Of a stretch of DNA of 64,000 bases, positions 37,967 through 46,667 are shown piece by piece (position 1 is the first letter of the stretch; the number at the start of each line of letters is the position of its first letter). The stretch lies in the NCBI GenBank assembly GCA_963847665.1, contig CAWKAO010000002.1, positions 918,074-982,073 on the forward strand, written 5' to 3'. This stretch comes from CAWKAO01 sp963847665. Lineage in GTDB: Bacteria > Actinomycetota > Humimicrobiia > Humimicrobiales > Humimicrobiaceae. The position numbers were made by a program, and so were the translations under genes. Under the pieces are notes generated by a model. The model was not told where the DNA came from. It worked only from the letters and a program-made list of their open reading frames with translations, and did not search any database.

Positions 37967-39439
37967 TTAATCGGTCATCGCCATCACAGCTTCTCGGTAC
38001 TGCTTATACTTGTTTTCGTAATACGAATTGTCCATTTGCCGGGGATATATTGTCTCATAATCTTCCTTAAAAATCTCAAGGGCGCTATAAAAATCCTTAA
38101 ATAAACCGGTTGAAACAGCCCCTATGATAGCTGCACCCTTGCATGCATAATTAGCTTTTAGATCTTTTGGAATAAAGATATTTTTTCCTGTTATATCAGC
38201 GATAATCTGGGCCTGAATCCTGGATTTTGCAGCTCCACCGATCAATTTTATTGAATCATTATTTAATCCCATCTTAGAGAAACTTTCCAGAATCCACAAC
38301 AACTGGAAGGCTACTCCTTCCAGAACTGCTTTAAACATGCTCTTCCGGCTGGTATCAAAGCCTAATTTTATAAAACTTCCCTTTGGTTTATCACTCCAGT
38401 ATGGTCCAAAAACTCCATTAAAAGTCGGAATAAAAATACAATCATTTTTTGATTTCAGGAACTCCTGCTCCTCTTCAAATAATCCTTTTAAGAAAATAGA
38501 CCTGCTTTTATCGTCTTCAAAAAAATTCTTAAAAAACCAGTTATAGACTGTCCCGCCTGTTGGTATCACACTTATAAGCCCGTATTTATCCGGTATTGCA
38601 TGCACCCCGGGTGAATAGTAATAGTCGTTGAAGAAAGGCTCATCGGTATTTAAAAAAATGGTCCAGGAAGTGCCTGCAGACAATAAAACAGTCCCCTTTG
38701 TTATTATGCCTGCTCCAAGTGCTGCACAATACTGGTCATGTGCACTATTGGACATGGCAACACCGGCGGCATTTTTGTGTAGATCCTTATTTTTAAGCAG
38801 ATCTACGATTATGTTTGAAGGGGTGACCGGGGAAAACATTTCAGCTCTGACGCCAACAGCATCCATCACCCTCCTACTCCACTGTTTTTTTACTATATCA
38901 AACAGCATTGTTATGCTTGCATTGGAATAATCCATATAAGATCTACCGCAGAGCTTATTCTGGACATAATCGCTTACGAACATAAATCTATGAATTCTTT
39001 TAAACAATTCATTTTCATTCTCTTTAAGCCATGAAATCTGTAAAAGAGGTAAAATAGATTGAAGCCTCCAACCGGTTATTCTGTATATTTCTTCAAGACT
39101 TATCCTGTCTAAAATTTTTTCTTTCTGGGATTTGCCTCTTGCATCCATCCATGTTATCGCTCTTCTTAAGGGCCCGATTTTTTCATCGACAGGTACAAGG
39201 GTCCCACCCTGTGTTGATAGACCTACAGACTTTATACCGTCATGTTTTTCAAAAAAATTATTTAATATCTTTATTGTGAGCTCTACCCAGGTATTTGCAT
39301 CCTGTTCTGCCTGATCTGGTCTTTCAAAATATGTCTTATATGGAAGACTTAATGTATCAATAAGATTTCCATCCAGCCCATATATCTCACCTTTTATATT
39401 GGTAGTGCCAATATCAATACCGATTATTTTTTTCATCAT
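37967..39439 (-). CDS. FGGY-family carbohydrate kinase (xylulokinase-like)
   Basis: A 490-residue ATP-dependent sugar kinase. IIGIDIGTTNIKGEIYG is the N-terminal phosphate loop, SAHDQYCAALGAGI contains the catalytic Asp, VLLSAGTSWTIFL the next conserved block and IKLIGGAAKSRIQAQI the C-terminal nucleotide site. It is full length. It lies 10 bp downstream of the frameshifted amidohydrolase and 30 bp upstream of the aminotransferase, so the group is one transcript. Together with the kinase at 5215-6696 the locus has two independent FGGY kinases, at opposite ends. Confidence 0.88.
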   Translation of the reverse strand: MMKKIIGIDIGTTNIKGEIYGLDGNLIDTLSLPYKTYFERPDQAEQDANTWVELTIKILNNFFEKHDGIKSVGLSTQGGTLVPVDEKIGPLRRAITWMDARGKSQKEKILDRISLEEIYRITGWRLQSILPLLQISWLKENENELFKRIHRFMFVSDYVQNKLCGRSYMDYSNASITMLFDIVKKQWSRRVMDAVGVRAEMFSPVTPSNIIVDLLKNKDLHKNAAGVAMSNSAHDQYCAALGAGIITKGTVLLSAGTSWTIFLNTDEPFFNDYYYSPGVHAIPDKYGLISVIPTGGTVYNWFFKNFFEDDKSRSIFLKGLFEEEQEFLKSKNDCIFIPTFNGVFGPYWSDKPKGSFIKLGFDTSRKSMFKAVLEGVAFQLLWILESFSKMGLNNDSIKLIGGAAKSRIQAQIIADITGKNIFIPKDLKANYACKGAAIIGAVSTGLFKDFYSALEIFKEDYETIYPRQMDNSYYENKYKQYREAVMAMTD

Positions 39440-39448
39440 TATTCCATA

Positions 39449-40759
39449 TCAAAGGTTGAATATCCTTTTAGGATTATTATAAAAAAGCATCATTGCTATA
39501 TTTTTTGCTTCATCAATATCAAACAAACCTTCATCTATTTTAATACTTAATGCTTTTGCGACATCAGCCTGAGCCAATTTCAGGTGTCCATAGACACCGT
39601 CAATAAATTTATAATCTCCCCCAAAAGCAGATATCTTATTTAAGGGCACTGTATCAAACCATTCAAGGAGTGCGTTTACAGAAGCATTTGGAGAGACTAT
39701 ATGCGCCCAGCACATATCAATAAAAACATTCTGGAAGTTCTTAGCCAGTACAGTCAATTCATTCTGGAAGGGATAGCTCATGTGAAAAATATCAAAAGTG
39801 ACATCAGGATATTCAAGGAAAAGATTGTTTAGTAGCTTAGGATCCGAGTTGGATAATATATTTCCACTGCCTTCCTGAATACCTGTGTGTATCTGTATCC
39901 TAAGATTTTTTTTGTTTGCTATTTCCAGTATAAAATGAAACACATAATCCTGGAATTTTTTTCCTGTCATTGCGGGTCTGATGTGCCATTCGGGTATATG
40001 TTTTGTTTTAAATATCTGGTTAAATTGTTCTTCAGCTTCTGACCTTGTCACTCTTTCGTAATATAGGCTTCTTAAGTATGCCAGGTAATTCTTTAATGCT
40101 ACCACACCAAGTGAATATGCTTTTTCGATGACTGCCTCCACTGCTTCGAGGTATTTTGAAAAGGAGGTTATTCTTATTCCAGATAGTTTTTCTGTCCTTT
40201 CAAACTGAGACCACAGGTAAGGATATATAATATCATGAAGCATGAAGACAGGGCTGAATAGTTCCATGTCACAGGCAGCAGCACTCCGTTCTTCAGCTGG
40301 GTCATAATCAGTATCAATTGTCTCAACACATAAAAGACTGGTCTCGATATTGCATTTATCCTTTAATATCTTTTTAAAATGTCCCGGAACAAGTGTTTTT
40401 AAGAATCTTTCATTCAAGTTCTTCAATAGTAGTGCTATCGATCTTATCCAGTCCATAGAGGTCCCTGGCAATAATGGAAAGTACCCTTCCATATCCTGTA
40501 TATCTTGAATTTTCCCAAAAAGGTTCAATCAATTTCCATTTTTCAATTATTGGCATTTTCCCTTCGACTAACCCTGTCATGGTCTTCTTTTGACAGCCCT
40601 GATGAAATAAGGTCCCTGTCAAAATAGTGGCCTAGAAACTCCTTTATGACATCTGTATTTTTTATGCGGTCCTCTTCCCTGCATGGCAGGTGTTCATGGG
40701 TATCGATTATCTTTAGAGGTGTTTATATATTCAAGTAATTCACTGTAAGTCTTCTCCAT
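39449..40759 (-). pseudogene. Amidohydrolase 2 family protein, N-terminal frameshifts
   Basis: The inferred protein is about 436 residues. ATG 40759 follows AAAGGA. A first break near 40710 leads to IIDTHEHLPCREEDR, the metal-binding start of the family; a second near 40575 leads to MPIIEKWKLIEPFWEN; a third near 40412 leads to the long open frame that carries LRIQIHTGIQEGSGN (barrel His), FDIFHMSYPFQNE (His) and ISAFGGDYKF (catalytic Asp). The open frame from 40528 alone lacks the first metal site. Function: metal-dependent hydrolase or decarboxylase, related in layout to uronate isomerase-like amidohydrolases. Confidence 0.72.
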
Positions 40760-40801
40760 TTTGTTTCCTTTCTGAGTTTTTTTAATAGCATGTGATGTTT
40801 A

Positions 40802-41311
40802 TTATTCTGAACCGCATTCTGCGTCTTTTCCAGTAAGGATATCTATTCCATGCGGCAGTGGTCTGTATATAAGTTCCAGGCTGTCCTTGACACCCTTGAT
40901 ACTACCTGGGAGGTTTATTATAAGAGTTTTTTTTCTGATACCGCTTACACCGCGGGAGAGTATGGAGCGGGGTGTCTTTTTCTGGCCCTCTATCCTTATA
41001 AGCTCTGAAAACCCGGGAGCTTCCCTATCAAATACATCTTTTGTCGCTTCAGGAGTCACATCACGCGGTGAAAAACCTGTCCCACCGGTTGTGATAATAA
41101 GATCTGCCCTTCCACCATCACATATTTCGACAAGTTTTTCTTTTATGATATCCTTTTCATCAGGAACTATTGCATATTCGGTTTCCCATCCTTTTTCAAT
41201 AAAATAATCAATAATATATTTTCCACTCCTGTCTTCCCTCTCACCCTTAAATCCCTTATCGCTTACAGTTACCACAGCGATCTTTAACTTGTCCTTTATG
41301 CTATCCTTCAT
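40802..41311 (-). CDS. MogA/MoaB family molybdopterin adenylyltransferase
   Basis: A 169-residue MPT-binding protein. VAVVTVSDKGFKGEREDRSG at the N-terminus and LIITTGGTGFSPRDVTPEAT contain the conserved pterin-binding residues, and IINLPGSIKGVKDSL the final loop. It activates molybdopterin with ATP before metal insertion by MoeA. It is the last gene of the cofactor operon, and its start overlaps the MOSC gene stop by 11 bases. MogA and MoaB cannot be separated by eye; either fits here. Confidence 0.9.
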   Translation of the reverse strand: MKDSIKDKLKIAVVTVSDKGFKGEREDRSGKYIIDYFIEKGWETEYAIVPDEKDIIKEKLVEICDGGRADLIITTGGTGFSPRDVTPEATKDVFDREAPGFSELIRIEGQKKTPRSILSRGVSGIRKKTLIINLPGSIKGVKDSLELIYRPLPHGIDILTGKDAECGSE

Positions 41312-41814
41312 CTTGTTTAGACCCTCTACTAATAATATATCCGTTTTTTATTTTACCGGTTTTTATGACTTTACAGAAAATACCCTGCTGTGGCATGATA
41401 CATGAACCTACATGGCGGTAGATACTGCAGGGTGCAGGGCATTCCTTCCCAATCTGCGTGACTTCAAGCAAGACAGCAGCAGAAGCAGGCAGTCCCTGTG
41501 CAATAGGTTTTTCTATATTTGAAAAAATATAAAACCTGTCACCTATTTTCAGGTCTTCCAGACTTATTCCTTCAGTAGTTATATTTTCACCAAAATCTCC
41601 AGGGACAGTGAAAGGAAAATTTTTCTTCCCAGGATCAGTTGATTTATTCTTAGCCTTTTCATTAAAAGTTTTTATGCTTTCATAAGAAAGAAGGCTCACC
41701 TGTCTGTGCCAGTTTCCACTGTGTCCATCCCCAACGACTCCGTTAGGGTCTATGACAGCTTCACCGACCGGAAAACTTTTTCCCGCCCTTCTTTTCACTT
41801 ATGTTTATTGACAT
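41301..41814 (-). CDS. MOSC-domain protein (frameshift near N-terminus)
   Basis: A small MOSC domain, about 170 residues, expected to bind molybdenum-cofactor-type sulfur or metal groups. VGDGHSGNWHRQVSLLSYES and DFGENITTEG are typical, and IGKECPAPCSIYRHVGSCIMP contains the conserved Cys. ATG 41814 starts MSINISEKKG, but one extra T near 41780 throws it out of frame; the rest is open from 41798. A MOSC domain beside MogA is a common pair and is sometimes fused. Role inference: cofactor sulfuration or metal handling in pterin assembly. Confidence 0.78.
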
Positions 41815-41842
41815 TATCTTGCCTGATTGCATCACAATAGAT

Positions 41843-42316
41843 CTACCTTTTACTAAAATCAGATTTTCCCCCGGTCTTTTTAAGGAGCTGGATACCGCCG
41901 ACGATCATCTCCTTTGACAGAGCCTTGCACATATCATATATCGTTAGGAGACTGATGCTGACTGCGGTCAGAGCCTCCATCTCGACTCCAGTCCTGTCAT
42001 ATCCTTTTACTGTTGAGACTACCATTATCTTATTATCCTGTTTTGAAATTTCAAAATCAATGTCAATTGAAGTCAATTTGATCTGGTGGCAAAGAGGAAT
42101 GAGGTCCCATGTTTTTTTTGCGGCATTTATTCCTGCTATCTTTGCAGCATTGATAACATCACCCTTTTTGATCTCCAGGCCGATGACCTTCTCTATTATT
42201 TCTTTATTCATTATTATAAAGCCGCATGCCAAAGCAGTACGCAAAGTCTCATCTTTATTTGAGACATCGACCATTTTCGCCCTTCCATTTTTATCTGTAT
42301 GCGTCAGTTCACCCAT
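41843..42316 (-). CDS. moaC: Cyclic pyranopterin monophosphate synthase accessory protein MoaC
   Basis: A 157-residue enzyme for the second part of the first step of molybdopterin synthesis, forming cyclic pyranopterin monophosphate. Conserved blocks: AKMVDVSNKDET at the start, WDLIPLCHQIKLTSIDIDF with catalytic His, and GVEMEALTAVSISLLTIYDMCKA with the Met-Glu motif near the C-terminus. It is of normal length. It follows moaA by 14 bp and precedes the MOSC gene, all on the minus strand. Confidence 0.95.
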   Translation of the reverse strand: MGELTHTDKNGRAKMVDVSNKDETLRTALACGFIIMNKEIIEKVIGLEIKKGDVINAAKIAGINAAKKTWDLIPLCHQIKLTSIDIDFEISKQDNKIMVVSTVKGYDRTGVEMEALTAVSISLLTIYDMCKALSKEMIVGGIQLLKKTGGKSDFSKR

Positions 42317-42330
42317 CGTTAAAACTCCTT

Positions 42331-43458
42331 TTACCCGCCGATCTTATTCATGTATTCTGTTAGCCTCAAGTCCAGATCCTTTTTGGTCTTTCCGTTTTTA
42401 ATAGCCTTTTTATCCAGATTCCAGTTTTTCAGTCTGCAGCTCTCTTCCCTGTTTTCTGGTTTTTCTTTAATAAAACCGAAAAGTTCCTGTTTTATAAGTG
42501 CCATATCCATTCCGCTTCTTAGTCTTTTTTTCAGATCAAATTCAATATCTGAAAACAGGCACAATCTTATTGCACCAGAAGCTGTAAGCCTTATCCTGTT
42601 ACAAAAACTGCAGAAACTTTTATCATTTATTATAAACCCAATTGCACCTTTTGAGTTTTTATTTTTATAATAAACAGAAGGCCCGAAGCCCTCAACATCA
42701 TCAGCTTTTTCAGTTATTCCAAATTCCTGCATTATATCTTTTATAGCTTTAATAGTGATCCTTCCTTTTATTGGACCAGTTCTGTCTAAAAATACAGGAT
42801 AGGTACTGCTGCATTCTATTGATTCTGAAAATCCGGGACCGTCGCCCTTAAAAGGCGACTGCATCATCTCAATAAACCTTATATTCAACTCATTTTCCAT
42901 ACTAAACCTTATAAAACTTCTTATATCTTCGATATCAAGCATTTCGGTTATAACGGTGTTGATCTTTATTTTTTTAAAGCCTATTTCCTTTGCTTTTTTC
43001 AGATTATTAAGGACATTTTTAAGATCGCCTCCCCGTGTAATGTTCCTGTATTTATATGGATCAAGGCTATCTATGCTGATGTTTAACCTGTCTATGCCGG
43101 CATCTTTTAGTTCTTGCAGATACTGGCCAAGAAGGATGCCGTTTGTAGTAATGGAAAGGTCTTCAAGGCCCGGTTTGCTTTTGATATTTTTAATAAGCTT
43201 TACTATATCTTTTCTGACAAGTGGTTCACCACCTGTGACCCTTATCTTTTTTATTCCAGCACCAATAAGCATTTCCACGGACCTGGATATCTCTTCAAAG
43301 TCAAGCATGTCTTTATGTTTTAAAAGACTTATGCCTTCTTCAGGCATGCAATATATACATCTGAGATCGCACCTGTCAGTGACCGATAATCTCAAGTAAT
43401 CGATCTTTCTTCCGAAGCTGTCGGTCAGGTTATCTTCATTTTGTTTTTCAATATCCAT
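42331..43458 (-). CDS. moaA: GTP 3',8-cyclase MoaA (radical SAM)
   Basis: A radical SAM enzyme that starts molybdopterin synthesis by rearranging GTP. The SAM cluster Cys are 30, 34 and 37 (CDLRCIYC). The C-terminal GTP-binding cluster is CSFC followed 13 residues later by another Cys, within NRIRLTASGAIRLC. The protein ends with MNKIGG, the conserved double-glycine tail. At 375 residues it is about 40-50 longer than most MoaA, with an insertion before the tail (about residues 305-360, lysine rich). It is in the riboswitch-led tup/moa operon. Confidence 0.95.
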   Translation of the reverse strand: MDIEKQNEDNLTDSFGRKIDYLRLSVTDRCDLRCIYCMPEEGISLLKHKDMLDFEEISRSVEMLIGAGIKKIRVTGGEPLVRKDIVKLIKNIKSKPGLEDLSITTNGILLGQYLQELKDAGIDRLNISIDSLDPYKYRNITRGGDLKNVLNNLKKAKEIGFKKIKINTVITEMLDIEDIRSFIRFSMENELNIRFIEMMQSPFKGDGPGFSESIECSSTYPVFLDRTGPIKGRITIKAIKDIMQEFGITEKADDVEGFGPSVYYKNKNSKGAIGFIINDKSFCSFCNRIRLTASGAIRLCLFSDIEFDLKKRLRSGMDMALIKQELFGFIKEKPENREESCRLKNWNLDKKAIKNGKTKKDLDLRLTEYMNKIGG

Positions 43459-43539
43459 TTATTTTATTTTATCCCGTTATTTATATTAAGTCTGCTTTCA
43501 GATTTCACATTTTTAATTTCATATTTTTATCTATTTATT

Positions 43540-44632
43540 TCACTTCTTAAAAAGATGGACAGAGCTTGCCTTTACAGACGCCTTTATATTTTTACCTTTT
43601 TCAAGTCCCATTCTTTCTATTGAATTTCCTGTCACAAATGCCACAAGCTTAAAACCACAATCGATTTCAATTTTTTTAAATAGGCCGATATCCTGAAATC
43701 CGGTTATCTTTCCAGTAAAAAAGTTCAGGGCTGAAGAACTTCCATAGTTTATATCATCGCTGTATATGATGACGTCCTCGGGCCTTATGGCCACTGTCAC
43801 TTTCACCCCTATAGCTAAATCTGATACAGCATATATCTCGGACCAGTTTATTTTAACACTGCATACGTTATTTTTATTTTCTGTAATAATACCCTCCAGA
43901 AGCGTTTCAACACCCACAAACCTGGCTACAAACTCATTAGAAGGTTTAGCGAAGACTTCATTTTTATGGCCATACTGCTCTATTTTTCCAGAATTTATAA
44001 CACTGATATCATCTGCCAATATCATAGCTTCGTTTCTATCATGGGTGACATAGATCGCTGACCTTCCGATGTCCTTTAATATCCCAAAAAGATCATTTCT
44101 GAGCTCTTCCCGTGGAAAGCTGGTCTATATTTGCAAGAGGTTCATCAAGCAACAGGAGTTTTGGTTCAAGTATCAGAGCTCTTGCAAGCGCAGCTCTCTG
44201 CTGTTCGCCTCCCGACAGACTCCTGGGATTTCTTGAGAGAAGATGCCTGATCTTTAACTTTTCTACAAGATACTCAAATATTTCTTTTTTTTGTACGAGT
44301 CTGATCTTTCTCAGATTCAATCCAAGGATTATATTATTATAAACAGACATATTAAAAAGAAGCGGTTCCTGAAAGACTGCAGACATGTTTTTTCTATGAT
44401 AAGATTTCTCTTTTTTAGATATAAGGATGTTATGGCCCTTAAAAAACATTTCACCGTCGTCAGGAGGTTCAAGCATATTGATGAGTCTTATAAGGGTGGA
44501 TTTGCCTGAACCATTCGGCCCGATCAGGACCAGGATCTTGTTTTCTTCTAGTCCTAGATAATCTATATTCAGGGAAAACCCGCTTGCATAGCTTTTTTTT
44601 AAGTTTTTTATCTCCAGTATCTTCTCATCCAT
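43540..44632 (-). pseudogene. tupC: Tungstate/molybdate ABC transporter ATP-binding protein, one frameshift
   Basis: An ATPase of about 364 residues energising anion uptake. ATG 44632 starts MDEKILEIKNLKKSY; VLIGPNGSGKSTLIRL is Walker A, SLSGGEQQRAALARAL the signature, LLLLDEPLANID Walker B. A single-base loss near 44105 separates this from ELRNDLFGILKDIGRSAIYVTHDRNEA (switch His) and a C-terminal TOBE-like regulatory domain (IRPEDVIIYS, then LEKGKNIKASVKASSVHLF). It overlaps the permease gene by 25 bases. A reading frame continuing upstream of ATG 44632 to 45073 is only a shadow of the permease gene. Confidence 0.82.
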
Positions 44633-45327
44633 GTCTGGTTTTCTTTCTGCTGTATTAATGTAAGTATAAGATTGACTGCAAATGCCAGTATCAGGAGGAT
44701 TATGACAAGTGCTATAGCCAGGGAAAGCTCTCCCATCCTGACAAATTGAACAGTTGCAGTCGTTAACACCCTTGTCTGGCCCTTTATGTTGCCTCCGACC
44801 ATCATCACTGCACCGACTTCCGAAATAACTCCACCGAAACCTGCCATTATAGCTGCAAGAGTAGGCAGTTTTGCTTCTTTTGCAAGCAGCCATAGTACCT
44901 GGAACCTTCCAGCGCCCAGGGATAATGCCTGCATCTTTAACCTTGGATTTATCTGCTGCACCGCTGCAAGCGTTACTCCTGCAATTATGGGCGATGCTAT
45001 CAGGACCTGGGCTATGACCATTGCAGTCGGTGTGTACATAATGCTTAAAGATCCAAGTGGACCGCTTCTCCATAATAATACACTGACGAAAAGACCCGCC
45101 GCCACAGGCGGCAGACCCATCCCTGTATTTATGATGCTTACAATAAATCTTTTACCTTTAAAATTATTCAGGCCGATAGCAAGTCCCGCGGGTATACCCA
45201 TGAGCATTGAGACGATTACTGCAATGCCTGACACCTTTATGGTAAGCAGCAGTATTTCATATACTTCCCTGTCGCCAGAAAAGAGAAGAATAAATGCCTG
45301 TTTGATCCCTTCCCAGATTAGCTGCAT
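44608..45327 (-). CDS. tupB: Tungstate ABC transporter permease TupB
   Basis: A 239-residue inner-membrane permease with about five to six helices, of normal TupB length. GMGLPPVAAGLFVSVLLWRSGPLG and SLGAGRFQVLWLLAKEAKLPTLAA resemble TupB, the second being the EAA-type loop that contacts the ATPase, followed by GFGGVISEVGAVMMVGGNI. It partners TupA (upstream) and TupC (overlapping downstream). It imports tungstate and possibly molybdate. Confidence 0.9.
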   Translation of the reverse strand: MQLIWEGIKQAFILLFSGDREVYEILLLTIKVSGIAVIVSMLMGIPAGLAIGLNNFKGKRFIVSIINTGMGLPPVAAGLFVSVLLWRSGPLGSLSIMYTPTAMVIAQVLIASPIIAGVTLAAVQQINPRLKMQALSLGAGRFQVLWLLAKEAKLPTLAAIMAGFGGVISEVGAVMMVGGNIKGQTRVLTTATVQFVRMGELSLAIALVIILLILAFAVNLILTLIQQKENQTWMRRYWR

Positions 45328-45424
45328 TTTATAGACTTCCTGTTCTCATTAGATTTAAGTCAAATATAAAGATCACATTGATCTGACTTATTAAAAATAT
45401 ATTTAAAGATACATTTTTTTAAAT

Positions 45425-46264
45425 TTATTTAATTACATCTGGATAGAAAAGAGGCTGGCCAAATTTATCTACTCCAAATTCCTTAATTATTTTCTGGCCC
45501 TCTTCACCTGTTATCCAGTTTGCAAATTCCATTGCACTCTCATAGTTTATCTTCAGGTCAGGATGTTTTTCAGGGTTTACGGCGATGACCCCATATGGAT
45601 TAAACAGTACCTTGTCTCCCTGTACAAGTTCGACCAGGCTAAAATTATCTTTCTGGGCAAGCCAGGTTCCCCTGTCAGTCAATGTATAACCCTGCTTTTC
45701 ATCAGATATCTTTAAGGTCTCTCCCATACCCTGACCGGTCTCCAAATACCACTGACCTTCAGCAGTCACTCCAGCAACTTTCCAGATAGAAAGTTCCTTT
45801 TTATTGGTCCCTGAATCATCACCCCTGGAAATGAAAAGACTCTGGCTCTCGGATATAGCCTTAAAAGCATCAGCAGCAGAAGGCATCCCTGATATCTTTG
45901 CAGGATCCTCAGCAGGCCCAATGATAAGAAAATCATTATGCATTACATCTTTTCTGTTCACACCATAACCTTCTTCTACAAACTGGTCTTCTGCGCTTCT
46001 TGAGTGTACAAGGATAACATCTGCTTCACCTTTTTCTCCGAGTTCTATTGCCTCACCTGTCCCTACTGCAATGACCTTTACAGTATACCCGCTTGCTTTT
46101 TCGAATACCGGAATAAGTTCGTCAAAAAGCCCACTGTCCTGTGTACTTGTCGTGGAAGCAAGGATAAGTTCCTTATCTCTGCCACAGGAAAAAAGCGGAG
46201 TTGCCATTACAGTCACCAGCAATATGACCACGAACATTGCCAGTATCCTCTTGAGTCTGTACAT
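45425..46264 (-). CDS. tupA: Tungstate-binding lipoprotein TupA
   Basis: A 279-residue extracytoplasmic binding protein. Signal peptide with lipobox LFSC near residue 27; the mature start ELILASTTSTQDSGLFDELIP contains the TTTS-type anion-binding motif of TupA. Later blocks are AVGTGEAIELGEKGEADVIL, MHNDFLIIGP and SRGDDSGTNKKEL. An in-frame ATG six bases upstream (46270) sits too close to AAAGGA, so 46264 is used. It heads the operon downstream of the riboswitch and terminator. TupA proteins bind tungstate very selectively, so tungsten is the likely cargo. Confidence 0.9.
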   Translation of the reverse strand: MYRLKRILAMFVVILLVTVMATPLFSCGRDKELILASTTSTQDSGLFDELIPVFEKASGYTVKVIAVGTGEAIELGEKGEADVILVHSRSAEDQFVEEGYGVNRKDVMHNDFLIIGPAEDPAKISGMPSAADAFKAISESQSLFISRGDDSGTNKKELSIWKVAGVTAEGQWYLETGQGMGETLKISDEKQGYTLTDRGTWLAQKDNFSLVELVQGDKVLFNPYGVIAVNPEKHPDLKINYESAMEFANWITGEEGQKIIKEFGVDKFGQPLFYPDVIK

Positions 46265-46383
46265 TTTCATTTCCTTTCTTTTTTAAGGTTTTACTTAAAT
46301 CTTAAACTGTAAGGCTATTCTGCTCTACAATTTAAATGCCAATTTAAATCTATTGACATGGAAAGGAAATCACAGCATGAGCA

Positions 46384-46413
46384 AATAAAAAACCGGCAAA
46401 GGAGACCGCCGGC
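46384..46413 (-). terminator. Riboswitch-controlled intrinsic terminator
   Basis: On the minus strand, CCGGC and GCCGG flank a 10-nt loop and are followed directly by six T. The loop contains TCTCCTTT (46405-46398), complementary to AAAGGAGA in the 3' arm of the upstream aptamer (46502-46495), which would allow mutually exclusive structures. Confidence 0.8.
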
Positions 46414-46493
46414 AGCAATATAAAAAATCCTATTAATGCAATTGACACAGCTAATAAATAAACCTGATAAACATGCATTAATAATATTTTTAA

Positions 46494-46611
46494 ATCTCCT
46501 TTCCAAATGGGAGGCCAACCCGTTTCCAGTCTGACCCTACCGCTCATTTTCCATTGCGCTCTTTTGCTTTTTAAAAGCCTGGCCGCTTTAGGCCAAATGA
46601 GTCGGAGACTA
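46494..46611 (-). promoter_or_regulatory. Moco-type (molybdenum/tungsten cofactor) riboswitch aptamer
   Basis: The leader upstream of tupA has the layout I recall for the Moco RNA motif. Closing stem P1 is TCTCC (46608-46604) with GGAGA (46499-46495). Inside are CTCATT pairing with AATGAG, a TGGCC/GGCCA hairpin, and near the 3' side ACTGGAAACGGG and GGCCTCCC, which resemble the conserved core. It precedes the tup/moa operon, the context known for this class. The TGGCC/GGCCA arm corresponds to the optional P3 and would favour the Moco over the tungsten variant; this last point is tentative. No other gene lies between moeA and tupA. Confidence 0.78.
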
Positions 46612-46667
46612 TATTAAGTTTTTAATTCATATTATCTGATCCTTCTTTTTACTCCTTTTTTAAGATC

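Noticed and set aside
42331..43440. Plus-strand open frames opposite moaA and moaC
   Set aside because: They are antisense shadows of strongly conserved genes, with hydrophobic random-looking products.
44633..45073. Long upstream extension of the tungstate ATPase frame
   Set aside because: It overlaps the well-supported TupB permease in another frame, and its translation (rich in Cys and His, with no family match) is a shadow.
46315..46547. Small hydrophobic reading frames between tupA and moeA
   Set aside because: They coincide with the riboswitch and terminator, have no good ribosome site, and the RNA structures explain the sequence better.
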